From contig DXIP01000018.1 in assembly GCA_019112825.1 (NCBI GenBank), positions 186,001 through 250,000 on the forward strand: DNA of 64,000 nucleotides, written 5' to 3'. The notes beneath the pieces are model-generated. The model was not told the origin of the DNA, ran no database searches, and saw only the letters and a program-made list of their open reading frames with translations. Of the stretch, positions 26,839 to 35,208 are shown piece by piece. Numbering within the stretch: position 1 is the first letter of the stretch; each line of letters begins with the position of its first letter. Source of the stretch: Alistipes excrementigallinarum. GTDB taxonomy: Bacteria; Bacteroidota; Bacteroidia; Bacteroidales; Rikenellaceae. A program made the position numbers and the translations under genes.

Positions 26839-28764
26839 ATGGACAACTACGGATTTGTAAAGGTTGCGGCGGCGGTGCCGCAGGTTGCGGTGGCCGACTG
26901 CGCGCGCAATGCCGAGCGCATCGTGGCGCTGGCGCAGCAGGCCGCACGGCGGGGCGTCGAACTGGTCGCCTTCCCCGAACTGGCCGTCACGGGCTACACC
27001 TGCGCCGACCTCTTCCTGCAGCCCGCGCTGCTCGATGCGGCGGACGAGGCGCTGGGCGAGATTATGCGCCAGACGCGCAAGTTGCCGCTCGCACTCATCG
27101 TCGGTCTTCCGCTGCGGCACGAGGACCGGCTCTACAACTGCGCGGCGGTTGTGGCCCAGGGGCGCCTGCTCGGCGTGGTGCCCAAGAGCTACATCCCCAA
27201 CTATGCCGAATTCTACGAGGCGCGCTGGTTCGCCTCGGGGGCCGGCATCGAGGAGGAGCGCATCACGGCGGCGGGTCAGGAGGCCGACTTCGGCACGGAG
27301 CTCACCTTTGCGGTGAACGGCGCCGAGTTCGGCATCGAAATCTGCGAGGACCTCTGGGTGGCATCGCCCCCCTCGTCGCGGCTGGCACTCAACGGTGCAA
27401 AGCTCATCTTCAACCTCTCGGCCTCGCCCGAGGGGGTGGGCAAGCACGCCTATCTGCGGGAGCTGGTCGCTCAGCAGTCGGCCCGCACCCATACGGCCTA
27501 CGTCTACTGCTCGGCCGGATTCGGCGAGTCGTCGACCGACCTGGTCTTCGCCGGCAACGGACTCATCGCCGAGAACGGCACGATGCTGGCCCAGGCCGCC
27601 CGCTTCTCGCTCGACGAGCAGCTGACGGTGGCCGACGTCGACATCGAGCGGCTGGAGTTCGAGCGGCGGCGGAACACCTCGTTCCGGATGCGCGAGGAGG
27701 CGGGCGAGAGCATCGTGATTGAGATGGAGCTGCCCGACGCGCTGAAGGCCTCGGCACTCGACCGGAGGGTGGACCCCATGCCCTTCGTTCCGGCCGACGA
27801 GGCGCACCGCAGCGAACGGTGCGAGGAGATTTTCCAGATTCAGTCGCACGGCCTGGCGCGCCGGCTGGCCCACACGGGCTGCCGCTGCGCGGTAGTGGGC
27901 ATCTCGGGCGGTCTGGACTCGACGCTGGCGCTGCTGGTCACCGTCCGCACGTTCGACAAGCTGGGGCTCGACCGCCGGGGCATCCTCGGCATCACGATGC
28001 CGGGCTTCGGTACCACGGACCGCACCTACCGCAATGCGCTGAAGCTCATGGAGGGGCTGGGCGTGACGGTGCGCGAGATACCCATCCGCGACGCCTGCCT
28101 GCAGCACTTCCGCGACATAGGGCTTCCGGAGAGCGACCGCTCGGCCGCATACGAGAACGCCCAGGCACGCGAACGGACCCAGATTCTGATGGATGTGGCC
28201 AACATGGAGGGGGGACTGGTCATCGGCACGGGCGACCTCTCGGAGCTGGCGCTCGGCTGGGCCACCTACAACGGCGACCAGATGTCGATGTACGGCGTCA
28301 ACGCCTCGGTGCCCAAAACGTTGGTGCGCCATCTGGTCCGCTGGGCCGCCGACACCGAGCGCGACGGGGCGACGCGCGCCACGCTGCTCGACATCATCGA
28401 CACGCCGGTGAGCCCCGAGCTGCTGCCCGCCGACCGCGAGGGCAACATCGCCCAGAAGACCGAGGACCTGGTGGGCCCCTACGAGCTGCACGACTTCTTC
28501 CTCTACAACTTCGTGCGGGCGGGGTTCCGGCCGGCGAAAATCGCCTTCCTGGCCGAGCAGGCCTTCGCCGGAAGCTACGACCGCGAGACGATTGTCAAGT
28601 GGCTCCGGGTCTTCTTCCGCCGCTTCTTCGCACAGCAGTTCAAGCGCTCGGCGATGCCCGACGGCCCGAAGGTGGGCTCCGTCTCGCTCTCGCCGCGCGG
28701 CGACTGGCGCATGCCCTCCGACGCCTCGGCGGCGCTGTGGCTCCGCGAGCTGGAGGAACTCTGA
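26839..28764 (+). CDS. nadE: Glutamine-dependent NAD+ synthetase
   Basis: This 641-residue enzyme converts deamido-NAD to NAD using ammonia released from glutamine. The N-terminal nitrilase-type amidase has its triad Glu47 (FPELAVTG), Lys116 (VPKSYIPNY) and Cys169 (GIEICEDLW). The C-terminal synthetase carries the P-loop-like SGGLDS at residues 356-361 and GTGDLSELALGW further on. This two-domain length is typical. It starts 25 bp after pepT. The window also contains nadC, another NAD gene, at a separate locus. Confidence 0.95.
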   Translation: MDNYGFVKVAAAVPQVAVADCARNAERIVALAQQAARRGVELVAFPELAVTGYTCADLFLQPALLDAADEALGEIMRQTRKLPLALIVGLPLRHEDRLYNCAAVVAQGRLLGVVPKSYIPNYAEFYEARWFASGAGIEEERITAAGQEADFGTELTFAVNGAEFGIEICEDLWVASPPSSRLALNGAKLIFNLSASPEGVGKHAYLRELVAQQSARTHTAYVYCSAGFGESSTDLVFAGNGLIAENGTMLAQAARFSLDEQLTVADVDIERLEFERRRNTSFRMREEAGESIVIEMELPDALKASALDRRVDPMPFVPADEAHRSERCEEIFQIQSHGLARRLAHTGCRCAVVGISGGLDSTLALLVTVRTFDKLGLDRRGILGITMPGFGTTDRTYRNALKLMEGLGVTVREIPIRDACLQHFRDIGLPESDRSAAYENAQARERTQILMDVANMEGGLVIGTGDLSELALGWATYNGDQMSMYGVNASVPKTLVRHLVRWAADTERDGATRATLLDIIDTPVSPELLPADREGNIAQKTEDLVGPYELHDFFLYNFVRAGFRPAKIAFLAEQAFAGSYDRETIVKWLRVFFRRFFAQQFKRSAMPDGPKVGSVSLSPRGDWRMPSDASAALWLRELEEL

Positions 28765-28826
28765 GCGGGCCCGGAGGCAATAACCGGGACAGCCGCTGCC
28801 GGCTTGCCCCGAACAAGAGAAAAAAG

Positions 28827-29444
28827 ATGAAAAACGACAGAATGATGAAACACATGACACTGCTCCTCACGCTGGGGCTCCTGCTTTGGGGCGCCCAGGT
28901 GCAGGCACAGGACTGGAAGGATGCCCTCAAGAAGGTGGTGACTTCGGCTGCCGACGAGGCGACCGGCGGCAAGCTGACCGAGGTGGCCATCGTCGGAGCA
29001 TGGCGCTACACCGGTCCGGGCATCAAGTTCGAGGGCGAGAACCTCACCAGCCAGCTGGGCGGCGCAGCCATCGAATCGACCGTCACCAAGCAGCTTGTGA
29101 AGGGCTACGAGCTGGTGGGCATCCGCGAAGGGGCCTGCTCGTTCAACTTCGCCAGCGACGGAACCTTCACGGCCCAGCTGGGCTCGCACGAACTGGCGGG
29201 CAGCTACACCTTCGACGCCTCGACGCACGAACTGGCGCTGCAGGTCTCGACGGGCAAGATTCCGCTGGGAACCATTCCGGGCCGCGCCTATCTGAGCGGC
29301 ACGGAGCTGCAGCTGGTCTTCCCCGCCACGAAGCTCGTCGAGCTGATTGAGAGCCTCGGGCAGAAGATTCAGGCCCTCTCGTCGGTCACCAAGCTGCTCG
29401 AGAACTACGAGAACGTCTACATCGGCTTCGCCTTCTCCAAGTAG
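28827..29444 (+). CDS. DUF4923 family exported protein (lipocalin-like)
   Basis: This 205-residue protein has a signal peptide ending near VQAQ. The mature part begins DWKDALKKVVTSAADEATGGKLT and continues with VGAWRYTGPGIKFEGENL and CSFNFASDGTFTAQLGSHELAGSY, which match the Bacteroidetes DUF4923 family, predicted small beta-barrels of unknown role. The start at 28827 was chosen; in-frame ATGs at 28842 and 28845 are also possible. It follows nadE by 62 bp and is closed by an inverted repeat. Confidence 0.85.
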   Translation: MKNDRMMKHMTLLLTLGLLLWGAQVQAQDWKDALKKVVTSAADEATGGKLTEVAIVGAWRYTGPGIKFEGENLTSQLGGAAIESTVTKQLVKGYELVGIREGACSFNFASDGTFTAQLGSHELAGSYTFDASTHELALQVSTGKIPLGTIPGRAYLSGTELQLVFPATKLVELIESLGQKIQALSSVTKLLENYENVYIGFAFSK

Positions 29445-29475
29445 AGCGAGCGGCTGCGGCCGGACAGAACGAAAC

Positions 29476-29517
29476 GAGCGGAGCTCCTCCCCATGCGGGA
29501 AGAGCTCCGCTTGTTTG
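29476..29517. terminator. Probable bidirectional terminator
   Basis: The stem AACGAGCGGAGCTC / GAGCTCCGCTTGTT with two internal mismatches lies between the convergent DUF4923 and PAP2-like genes. T-rich tails are moderate on both strands. Confidence 0.65.
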
Positions 29518-29539
29518 ATGCAAACCGCTCGGCGCCGGC

Positions 29540-30148
29540 TCAGAGGAAGAGCACGGCGAGGGTTGCGATGCAGAAGCCGCCGGCAAATCCGGCCAGCACC
29601 TGCCAGCCGTTGTGGCTGCCCAGGTAGAGGCGGGCCGAGGCGAGGGCCCCGGCGCAGAGGATGGCCACCGAGAGCGGCACCATCATGTTGCCCACGCCGG
29701 CGACGTTCATCAGCACCAGCAATGCCACGACGGCACCCATGCCCGTCAGGTGGAGGCTGATTTTCCAGTAGTGCGAGACGACGAGGCACATCCCCTCGCA
29801 GCAGGCGGCCGCCAGCATGAACTTGCGCAGGAAGTCGGCCGCGGGAATGCGCGAAAGCGTGTAGGCGCAGAGCAGGTAACAGCAGAGGCCTGCCACCAGC
29901 GGCAGCGTACGCTCCTCGCGGCGGTCGACCCGCCAGTCCGACAGGCGCCCCAGCGAGCGCAGCAGGGCGAGCACCAGCAGCGGAATCACCAGTGCGTAGA
30001 GCACGACGACCCACAACAGGTAGAGTTTCACATCGAGGGGATAGCGCGCAAAGGTGGTCATCGTCAGCAGCAGCGCCATGACGTAGAGCGGCAGCAGAAA
30101 GGGGTGCAGCGCCCACGAAAGCCCCTGGGATATCTTGCGGTAATTCAT
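29540..30148 (-). CDS. PAP2-like integral membrane protein
   Basis: This 202-residue protein has about six hydrophobic segments. Traces of the PAP2 phosphatase motifs are visible: RREERTLPL for motif 1, KISLHLTG in place of the usual PSGH for motif 2, and ARLYLGSHNGWQVLAG for motif 3 with the His kept. Members act on lipid phosphates or undecaprenyl pyrophosphate, but the altered motifs make activity uncertain. It is the third gene of the minus-strand run asnS-rpoN-PAP2-like. Confidence 0.65.
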   Translation of the reverse strand: MNYRKISQGLSWALHPFLLPLYVMALLLTMTTFARYPLDVKLYLLWVVVLYALVIPLLVLALLRSLGRLSDWRVDRREERTLPLVAGLCCYLLCAYTLSRIPAADFLRKFMLAAACCEGMCLVVSHYWKISLHLTGMGAVVALLVLMNVAGVGNMMVPLSVAILCAGALASARLYLGSHNGWQVLAGFAGGFCIATLAVLFL

Positions 30149-30256
30149 CCGTTACAAATTTTACAAAGGCGCGGTGCCGAAGCCGTTGCTCCGCTCTTCG
30201 GCCGGAGCATCCGCCCCGCCGCAAACCGGGTCGGCCGGAGCGACGGTCCGCGCAGC

Positions 30257-31675
30257 CTATATCTGTTTGCGCAGCCGTGCGACGGGGATGTTGAGCATCT
30301 CGCGGTATTTGGCCACCGTACGGCGGGCGATGCGGTATCCCTTCGAATTGAGGATATCCATCAGCGTCTCGTCGGTCAGCGGGTGACGCTTGTCCTCCTC
30401 GTCGATGCACTGCTGGAGGATATTCTTGATTTCGTAGCTCGAAACCTCCTCGCCGCTCTCGGTCTGCATCGCCTCCGAGAAGAGCGACTTGAGCAGGATG
30501 ATGCCAAACTGCGTCTGGACATACTTGCTGTTGACCACGCGCGAGATGGTCGAGACGTCGAGCCCCGTGCGGTCGGCAATATCCTTGAGAATCATCGGCC
30601 GCAGCTTCGACTTGTCGCCATCCTTGAAGTACTCCTTCTGGTAGTCGAGTATGGTCTGCATCGTCCGCATGAGCGTATCGTGGCGCTGCTTGATGGCCGA
30701 GATGAACCACTTGGCCGAGTCGATTTTGCTCTTAACGAACTGCAGCGCCTCGCGGTCCTCTGCCTTGACCGTGCCGTCGGGGGCCACCATGTCGCGGAGC
30801 ATCTCCGCATAGCGGCGGTTGATGCGCACCTCGGGGATGTTGCTCGAGTTGAGCGAGAGGTCGAAGCGCCCGTCGTGGTAGTCGAGGATGAAGTCCGGAA
30901 CGATGTAGGGGGTCGTATCGGTTCCCCCCTCGGCGTAGAGGTTGCCCGGCTTGGGGGTCAGGCGGCGGATTTCGGCGATGGCATCGCGGAACTCCTCCTC
31001 GCTCACCTGCAGGCGGGAAATCAGCTTCTCGTAGTGCTTCTTGACGAACTCGTCGAAGTAGTCGGTCAGGATGCGGCGGGCAAGACGGCGCGCCGGCGTA
31101 TTCATCGGCAGCTGACCCATCTGCAGCAGCAGGCACTCGCGCAGGTTGCGGGCGCCGATGCCGGCGGGCTCCAGGTCGTGGATGACGTCGAGCAGCCGTT
31201 CGAGCTCCTCCGCCGTGGTCTCGATGCCCAGCGTGAAAGCAATGTCGTCGGCAATGGCATCCAGCTCCCGACGCAGGTAGCCGTCCTCGTCGATGCTCCC
31301 CACCAGGTAGGTGGCCAGCTTCATCTCCCGCTCCGAGAGGTTGCGGTAGCCGAGCTGCTCGACCAGGTACTCCTGCAGCGAGCGTCCCTCGGAGAGAATC
31401 ACCGGACGCTGCTTGTCGTCCTTCGAATAGTTGTTGATGCGGCTCTTGTAGGAGGGCGTCTCGTCCTCGCGCAGGTATTCGTCGACCGAAATCTGCTGGG
31501 GCTCCTCCTCTTCGGGCGTACGTTCGTCCTCCTCCAGCACGATGTTGTTCTCGATTTCCTGCTTGATGCGCTGCTCGAGCTGCATGGCGGGAAGCTCCAG
31601 CAGCTTGATGGTCTGAATCTGCTGGGGCGAGAGCTTCTGCTGAAGCGAAAGGACCTGTTTCTGTGTTATTGCCAT
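30257..31675 (-). CDS. rpoN: RNA polymerase sigma-54 factor
   Basis: This 472-residue sigma factor directs polymerase to -24/-12 promoters that need an AAA+ activator. Region I is Gln/Leu-rich (LSLQQKLSPQQIQTIKLLEL), then an acidic stretch, the core-binding region and a C-terminal RpoN box ARRTVAKYREML. The ATG at 31675 fits the usual MAITQKQ-type N-terminus. It lies downstream of asnS on the same strand, a common arrangement in this phylum. No AAA+ sigma-54 activator was seen in the window. Confidence 0.95.
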   Translation of the reverse strand: MAITQKQVLSLQQKLSPQQIQTIKLLELPAMQLEQRIKQEIENNIVLEEDERTPEEEEPQQISVDEYLREDETPSYKSRINNYSKDDKQRPVILSEGRSLQEYLVEQLGYRNLSEREMKLATYLVGSIDEDGYLRRELDAIADDIAFTLGIETTAEELERLLDVIHDLEPAGIGARNLRECLLLQMGQLPMNTPARRLARRILTDYFDEFVKKHYEKLISRLQVSEEEFRDAIAEIRRLTPKPGNLYAEGGTDTTPYIVPDFILDYHDGRFDLSLNSSNIPEVRINRRYAEMLRDMVAPDGTVKAEDREALQFVKSKIDSAKWFISAIKQRHDTLMRTMQTILDYQKEYFKDGDKSKLRPMILKDIADRTGLDVSTISRVVNSKYVQTQFGIILLKSLFSEAMQTESGEEVSSYEIKNILQQCIDEEDKRHPLTDETLMDILNSKGYRIARRTVAKYREMLNIPVARLRKQI

Positions 31676-31773
31676 ATCGAATCCAAATTAAGAATCAGCT
31701 TCTCATTTGGCTCCTTCATTTTCGGGTTTGTTCGGGTCTCACGGTTCGGGTCTGCACCCCGAAATCAAGCCGC

Positions 31774-31791
31774 GCGGGGCCGAAGCCCCGC
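31774..31791 (-). other. UUCG-type stem-loop between asnS and rpoN
   Basis: On the minus-strand transcript GCGGGGC-UUCG-GCCCCGC forms a perfect seven-pair stem with a stable tetraloop. There is no T-run, so it may be an RNA-processing or partial attenuation element between the two genes. Confidence 0.5.
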
Positions 31792-31814
31792 CGGCAGGCT
31801 CTGCACGGAAACAA

Positions 31815-33203
31815 TCAGAAATCGGCGTGCTGCGGCGTACGCGGGAAGGGCTGCACGTCGCGGATGTTGGTCATGCCCGTGACGAAGAGCAGCAGGCGGT
31901 CGAAGCCCAGGCCGAAGCCCGAGTGAGGCGCCGAGCCCCAGCGGCGCGTGTCGAGGTACCACCACAACTCGCGCTCGTTCATGCCCAGCTCCTTGACGCG
32001 GCGGTTGAGTTTCTCGTAGTCGGCCTCGCGCTCCGAGCCGCCGATAATCTCGCCGATGCCCGGGAAGAGGACGTCCATGGCGCGCACCGTCTTGCCGTCG
32101 TCGTTCTGCTTCATGTAGAAGGCCTTGATGTCCTTCGGGTAGTTAATCAGGATGACCGGGCGCTTGAAGTGCTCCTCGACCAGGTAGCGCTCGTGCTCCG
32201 ACTGCAGGTCGCAGCCCCAGTCGCACGGGAATTCGAACTTGCGGCCCGAAGCCTTCAGAATCTCGATGCCCTCGGTGTAGTCCAGACGCTTGAAGTCGTT
32301 GTGGAGCACGAAACGGAGCCGGTCGAGCAGCCCCTTGTCCCACATCTTGTTCATGAACTCGAGGTCCTCCATGCAGTGGTCCAGCGCATACTGGATGAGG
32401 TACTTGAGGAAGTCCTCGGCCAGTTCCATGTTGTCCTCCAGGTCGTAAAAGGCGGCCTCGGGCTCAATCATCCAGAACTCCGAGGCGTGGCGCGGCGTGT
32501 TGGAGTTCTCGGCACGGAACGTGGGGCCGAAGGTGTAGATGCGGCCCAGCGAGAGGGCACCCAGCTCGCCTTCGAGCTGACCCGAGACGGTCAGGTTGCA
32601 CGACTTGCCGAAGAAGTCCTTCGTATAGTCCACCTTGCCATCCTCCGTGCGGGGCGGATTGGCGATGTCGAGCGTCGTCACCTGGAACATCGCACCGGCA
32701 CCCTCGCAGTCCGAAGCGGTGATGATGGGGGTGTGGAAGTAGTAGAATCCGTGGCTGTTGAAGTACTCGTGGATGGCGTAGGCCATGGCGTGGCGGATGC
32801 GCAGCACGGCGCCGAAGGTGTTGGTGCGCGGACGCAGGTAGGCGATGTCGCGCAGGAACTCGAGCGAGTGGCCCTTCTTCTGGAGCGGGTAGGTATCGGG
32901 GTCGGCCGTGCCGTATATCTCGATTTTCGAGGCCTGCACCTCGACGCCCTGACCCGAGCCGGGCGAGGCGACCAGACGGCCGTCCACACGGATGCAGGCG
33001 CCCGTGGTGATGGGCTTGAGCTCCTCGTCGGAGAATTTCGCAAGGTCAACCACCACCTGGATGTTCGACAGACACGAGCCGTCGTTCATGGCGATGAAGG
33101 CCACGTTCTTGTTGCCGCGCTTGGTGCGCACCCAACCCTTGACGACCACGTCCGTATCGACGGCTGCCGCCTTGAGTATTTCAGCGATTCTCTGTGTTTT
33201 CAT
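31815..33203 (-). CDS. asnS: Asparaginyl-tRNA synthetase
   Basis: This 462-residue class IIb synthetase charges tRNA-Asn. The N-terminal OB-fold anticodon-binding domain (~1-110) includes VVKGWVRTKRGNKNVAFI; motif 2 is in GPTFRAENSNTPRHASEFW and motif 3 is FGLGFDRLLLFVTG near the C-terminus. The frame extends 14 codons upstream, but only the ATG at 33203 fits the family length (~465) and lies after the promoter. It is followed by rpoN. Confidence 0.96.
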   Translation of the reverse strand: MKTQRIAEILKAAAVDTDVVVKGWVRTKRGNKNVAFIAMNDGSCLSNIQVVVDLAKFSDEELKPITTGACIRVDGRLVASPGSGQGVEVQASKIEIYGTADPDTYPLQKKGHSLEFLRDIAYLRPRTNTFGAVLRIRHAMAYAIHEYFNSHGFYYFHTPIITASDCEGAGAMFQVTTLDIANPPRTEDGKVDYTKDFFGKSCNLTVSGQLEGELGALSLGRIYTFGPTFRAENSNTPRHASEFWMIEPEAAFYDLEDNMELAEDFLKYLIQYALDHCMEDLEFMNKMWDKGLLDRLRFVLHNDFKRLDYTEGIEILKASGRKFEFPCDWGCDLQSEHERYLVEEHFKRPVILINYPKDIKAFYMKQNDDGKTVRAMDVLFPGIGEIIGGSEREADYEKLNRRVKELGMNERELWWYLDTRRWGSAPHSGFGLGFDRLLLFVTGMTNIRDVQPFPRTPQHADF

Positions 33204-33242
33204 ATCGTGATTCTGTTGTTTTCCGTTTGCTTTTCGAATTGA

Positions 33243-33273
33243 CAAAGGTATCGATTATTTGTGATTTCTCAAA
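33243..33273 (-). promoter_or_regulatory. asnS promoter
   Basis: On the minus strand TTTG (33273-33270), a 19-bp spacer and TACCTTTG (33250-33243) give a full consensus Bacteroidetes promoter, 39 bp before the asnS ATG. Confidence 0.85.
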
Positions 33274-33289
33274 ATAAAAAGTACCTTTG
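33258..33289 (+). promoter_or_regulatory. Promoter of the GH2-like gene
   Basis: TTTG (33258-33261), a 20-bp spacer and TACCTTTG (33282-33289) form a consensus promoter. Its -33 element lies inside the spacer of the asnS promoter, so the two divergent promoters are interleaved. Confidence 0.85.
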
Positions 33290-33316
33290 TCCGCATCTGA
33301 CATCATCCGAACCGAA

Positions 33317-34624
33317 ATGAAGCAGACGATACTTCTTCTTGCCGCCCTCTGCTGCACGGGAGCCCTCCAGGCCCAGCAGGCGGGGCGCATCTACCGCACC
33401 GAGGTCATCCCCTACGACACGCGCCACGACGCCGAGGCGCGCAACCGCGCCGGAGTGGAGGCCTACCGGGAGTTCAAGCCCCGGATGCTCGTCTCCGAGG
33501 GCGAGGTGATCATCGCCGGCCAGAGCCTCGAGATTCCCTACGCCTGGACCGACGGCAACGTCTACCTCCACATCGAAAATGCGGGGCGGCCCTACCGCCT
33601 GACGCTCAACGGCGAAGAGGTGGCCCTCTGCGCCGACCCCGTCACGCCGGCCGAGTACGCCCTGACGCCCTACATCCGCGAAGGAGAGAACTCGCTGCTG
33701 CTCGAGCTGGACAACACCGGGCGGTCGGCCATCGACCCCGAGGCGACGCCCCGCGAGCCCTTTGCCGGGAGCTACCTCTACATGCAGAACAAGCGCTCGA
33801 TTCGCGACTTCACCATCTCGCTCGAACCCGACCCCGAGGGGCGCGACTTCGGCGTGCTGCGGCTCGACATCGTGGCCCAGAACTCCTACAACTACGACGA
33901 GCCGGTGACCGTCGGCTACGACATCTACTCGCCCCAGGGCAAGCTGCTCGAGTTCAACATGACCGAGGTGACCATCCCCGGCCGCTCGACCGACACCGTG
34001 CGCTTCGACCCCTACATCTACGGCACCTTCGCCAACAAGTGGGAGGGCGGCGCCAAAAGCGTCCCGCTCTACAAGGTGATGCTCTTCACGCGGCGCGACG
34101 GCGTCTACAAGGAGTACATGCCGATGAAAATCGGCTTCGGCAAGACGGAGCTGCGCGACGGCAAGCTGATGCGGCTGGGCAAGGAGCTCACGCTCAAGCG
34201 CGTGCGCTGCAATGCCGGGACCGACCCCACCGCGACGCGCCGCGAACTGCTCCGCCTGAAGGGGCAGGGCTACAACACCGTCTGCCCCGACTGTCCGCAG
34301 CCGGCGTGGTTCTACGCCCTGTGCGACGAGACGGGGCTCTACGTCATCGACCGCGCCGCCATCTCGGCACCCGAGCGGCGCGGGGACCGCACCGTCGGAG
34401 GGACGCCGTCGAACGACCCGCAGCTGGCCGACGAGTACCTCGAACGGGTGAAGGCGATGTACTACCGCTCGCGCAACTTCACCTGCGTGGTGGCCTTTGC
34501 GCTGGGCGCCCCCTCGGGCAACGGCTACAACATGTACAAGGCCTACGAGTGGCTCAAGTCGGTCGAGAAGTCGCGCCCGGTCATCTACGAGGATGCCGAC
34601 GGCGAGTGGAACAGCGACCTCTGA
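33317..34624 (+). CDS. Glycoside hydrolase family 2-like protein lacking the acid/base residue
   Basis: This 435-residue exported protein (signal peptide ending LQAQ) has the GH2 order: sugar-binding sandwich (~60-160; LHIENAGRPYRLTLNGEEV), Ig-like domain (~170-280), then the start of the TIM barrel (LKRVRCNAGTDPT, YALCDETGLYVIDRA). At the position of the canonical SLGNESG catalytic motif it has ALGAPSG (residues 395-401), so the acid/base Glu is replaced by Pro399, and the protein ends before the nucleophile region. It is therefore probably not an active glycosidase and may be a binding protein or a shortened remnant. It has its own good promoter. Confidence 0.75.
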   Translation: MKQTILLLAALCCTGALQAQQAGRIYRTEVIPYDTRHDAEARNRAGVEAYREFKPRMLVSEGEVIIAGQSLEIPYAWTDGNVYLHIENAGRPYRLTLNGEEVALCADPVTPAEYALTPYIREGENSLLLELDNTGRSAIDPEATPREPFAGSYLYMQNKRSIRDFTISLEPDPEGRDFGVLRLDIVAQNSYNYDEPVTVGYDIYSPQGKLLEFNMTEVTIPGRSTDTVRFDPYIYGTFANKWEGGAKSVPLYKVMLFTRRDGVYKEYMPMKIGFGKTELRDGKLMRLGKELTLKRVRCNAGTDPTATRRELLRLKGQGYNTVCPDCPQPAWFYALCDETGLYVIDRAAISAPERRGDRTVGGTPSNDPQLADEYLERVKAMYYRSRNFTCVVAFALGAPSGNGYNMYKAYEWLKSVEKSRPVIYEDADGEWNSDL

Positions 34625-34636
34625 GGCCGGCAGCCG

Positions 34637-34712
34637 GCACACCGCCGCACCGTCACACCGCCGCACCGTCACACCGCCGCACCGTCACACCGTCACACTG
34701 CCACACTGCCAC
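34637..34712. repeat. Tandem repeat, 16-bp unit, upstream of rlmH
   Basis: The word ACCGCCGCACCGTCAC begins at 34641, 34657 and 34673, followed by decaying CACCGTCAC and CACTGCC words. It fills most of the gap before rlmH. Confidence 0.85.
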
Positions 34713-34734
34713 CCCACATCCGAAAATTCGAAAA

Positions 34735-35208
34735 GTGACCATCGAACTCATAGTCATCGGCAAGACCGATTCGAAGGAGGTCGCCGCGCTGGTCGAGCAG
34801 TACGCCCGGCGCATCGACTTCTACTGCCGCTTCCGCTTCACGGTGCTGCCCGACGTGCGCAACACGCGCAGCCTCTCCGAGAAGCAGCAGCGCACGGCCG
34901 AGGGTGAGGCCATCCTCCGTCAGCTGACCGAGGGCGACTACGTGGCGCTGCTCGACGAGCATGGCACCGAATACCGCTCGGTGGAGTTCGCCGCATGGCT
35001 CCAGAAGCGGATGAACAGCGGCATGAAGCGGCTCGTGCTGGTCATCGGCGGTCCCTACGGCTTCTCGGAGGCGGTCTACGCGCGGGCCGATGCGCGCCTG
35101 TCGCTCTCGAAGATGACCTTCTCGCACCAGATTGTGCGGGCGCTCTTCGCCGAACAGCTCTACCGCGCCTTCACCATCCTCAACAACGAACCCTACCACC
35201 ACGAATAA
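34735..35208 (+). CDS. rlmH: 23S rRNA (pseudouridine1915-N3)-methyltransferase RlmH
   Basis: This 157-residue SPOUT methyltransferase modifies pseudouridine 1915 of 23S rRNA. The GTG start at 34735 gives the family opening (V/M)TIELIVIGKT; the AdoMet-binding knot is seen in VLVIGGPYGF and the C-terminal LSLSKMTFSHQIVRALFAEQLYRA is diagnostic. The length is typical. Its TAA stop overlaps the ATG of the next gene by one base (TAATG), indicating translational coupling with the LuxR-type regulator. Confidence 0.94.
   Translation: MTIELIVIGKTDSKEVAALVEQYARRIDFYCRFRFTVLPDVRNTRSLSEKQQRTAEGEAILRQLTEGDYVALLDEHGTEYRSVEFAAWLQKRMNSGMKRLVLVIGGPYGFSEAVYARADARLSLSKMTFSHQIVRALFAEQLYRAFTILNNEPYHHE

Noticed and set aside
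29612..31882. A long plus-strand open frame opposite rpoN and the PAP2-like gene
   Set aside because: The opposite strand encodes a clear sigma-54 factor with an RpoN box; this frame is antisense and has no recognisable protein.
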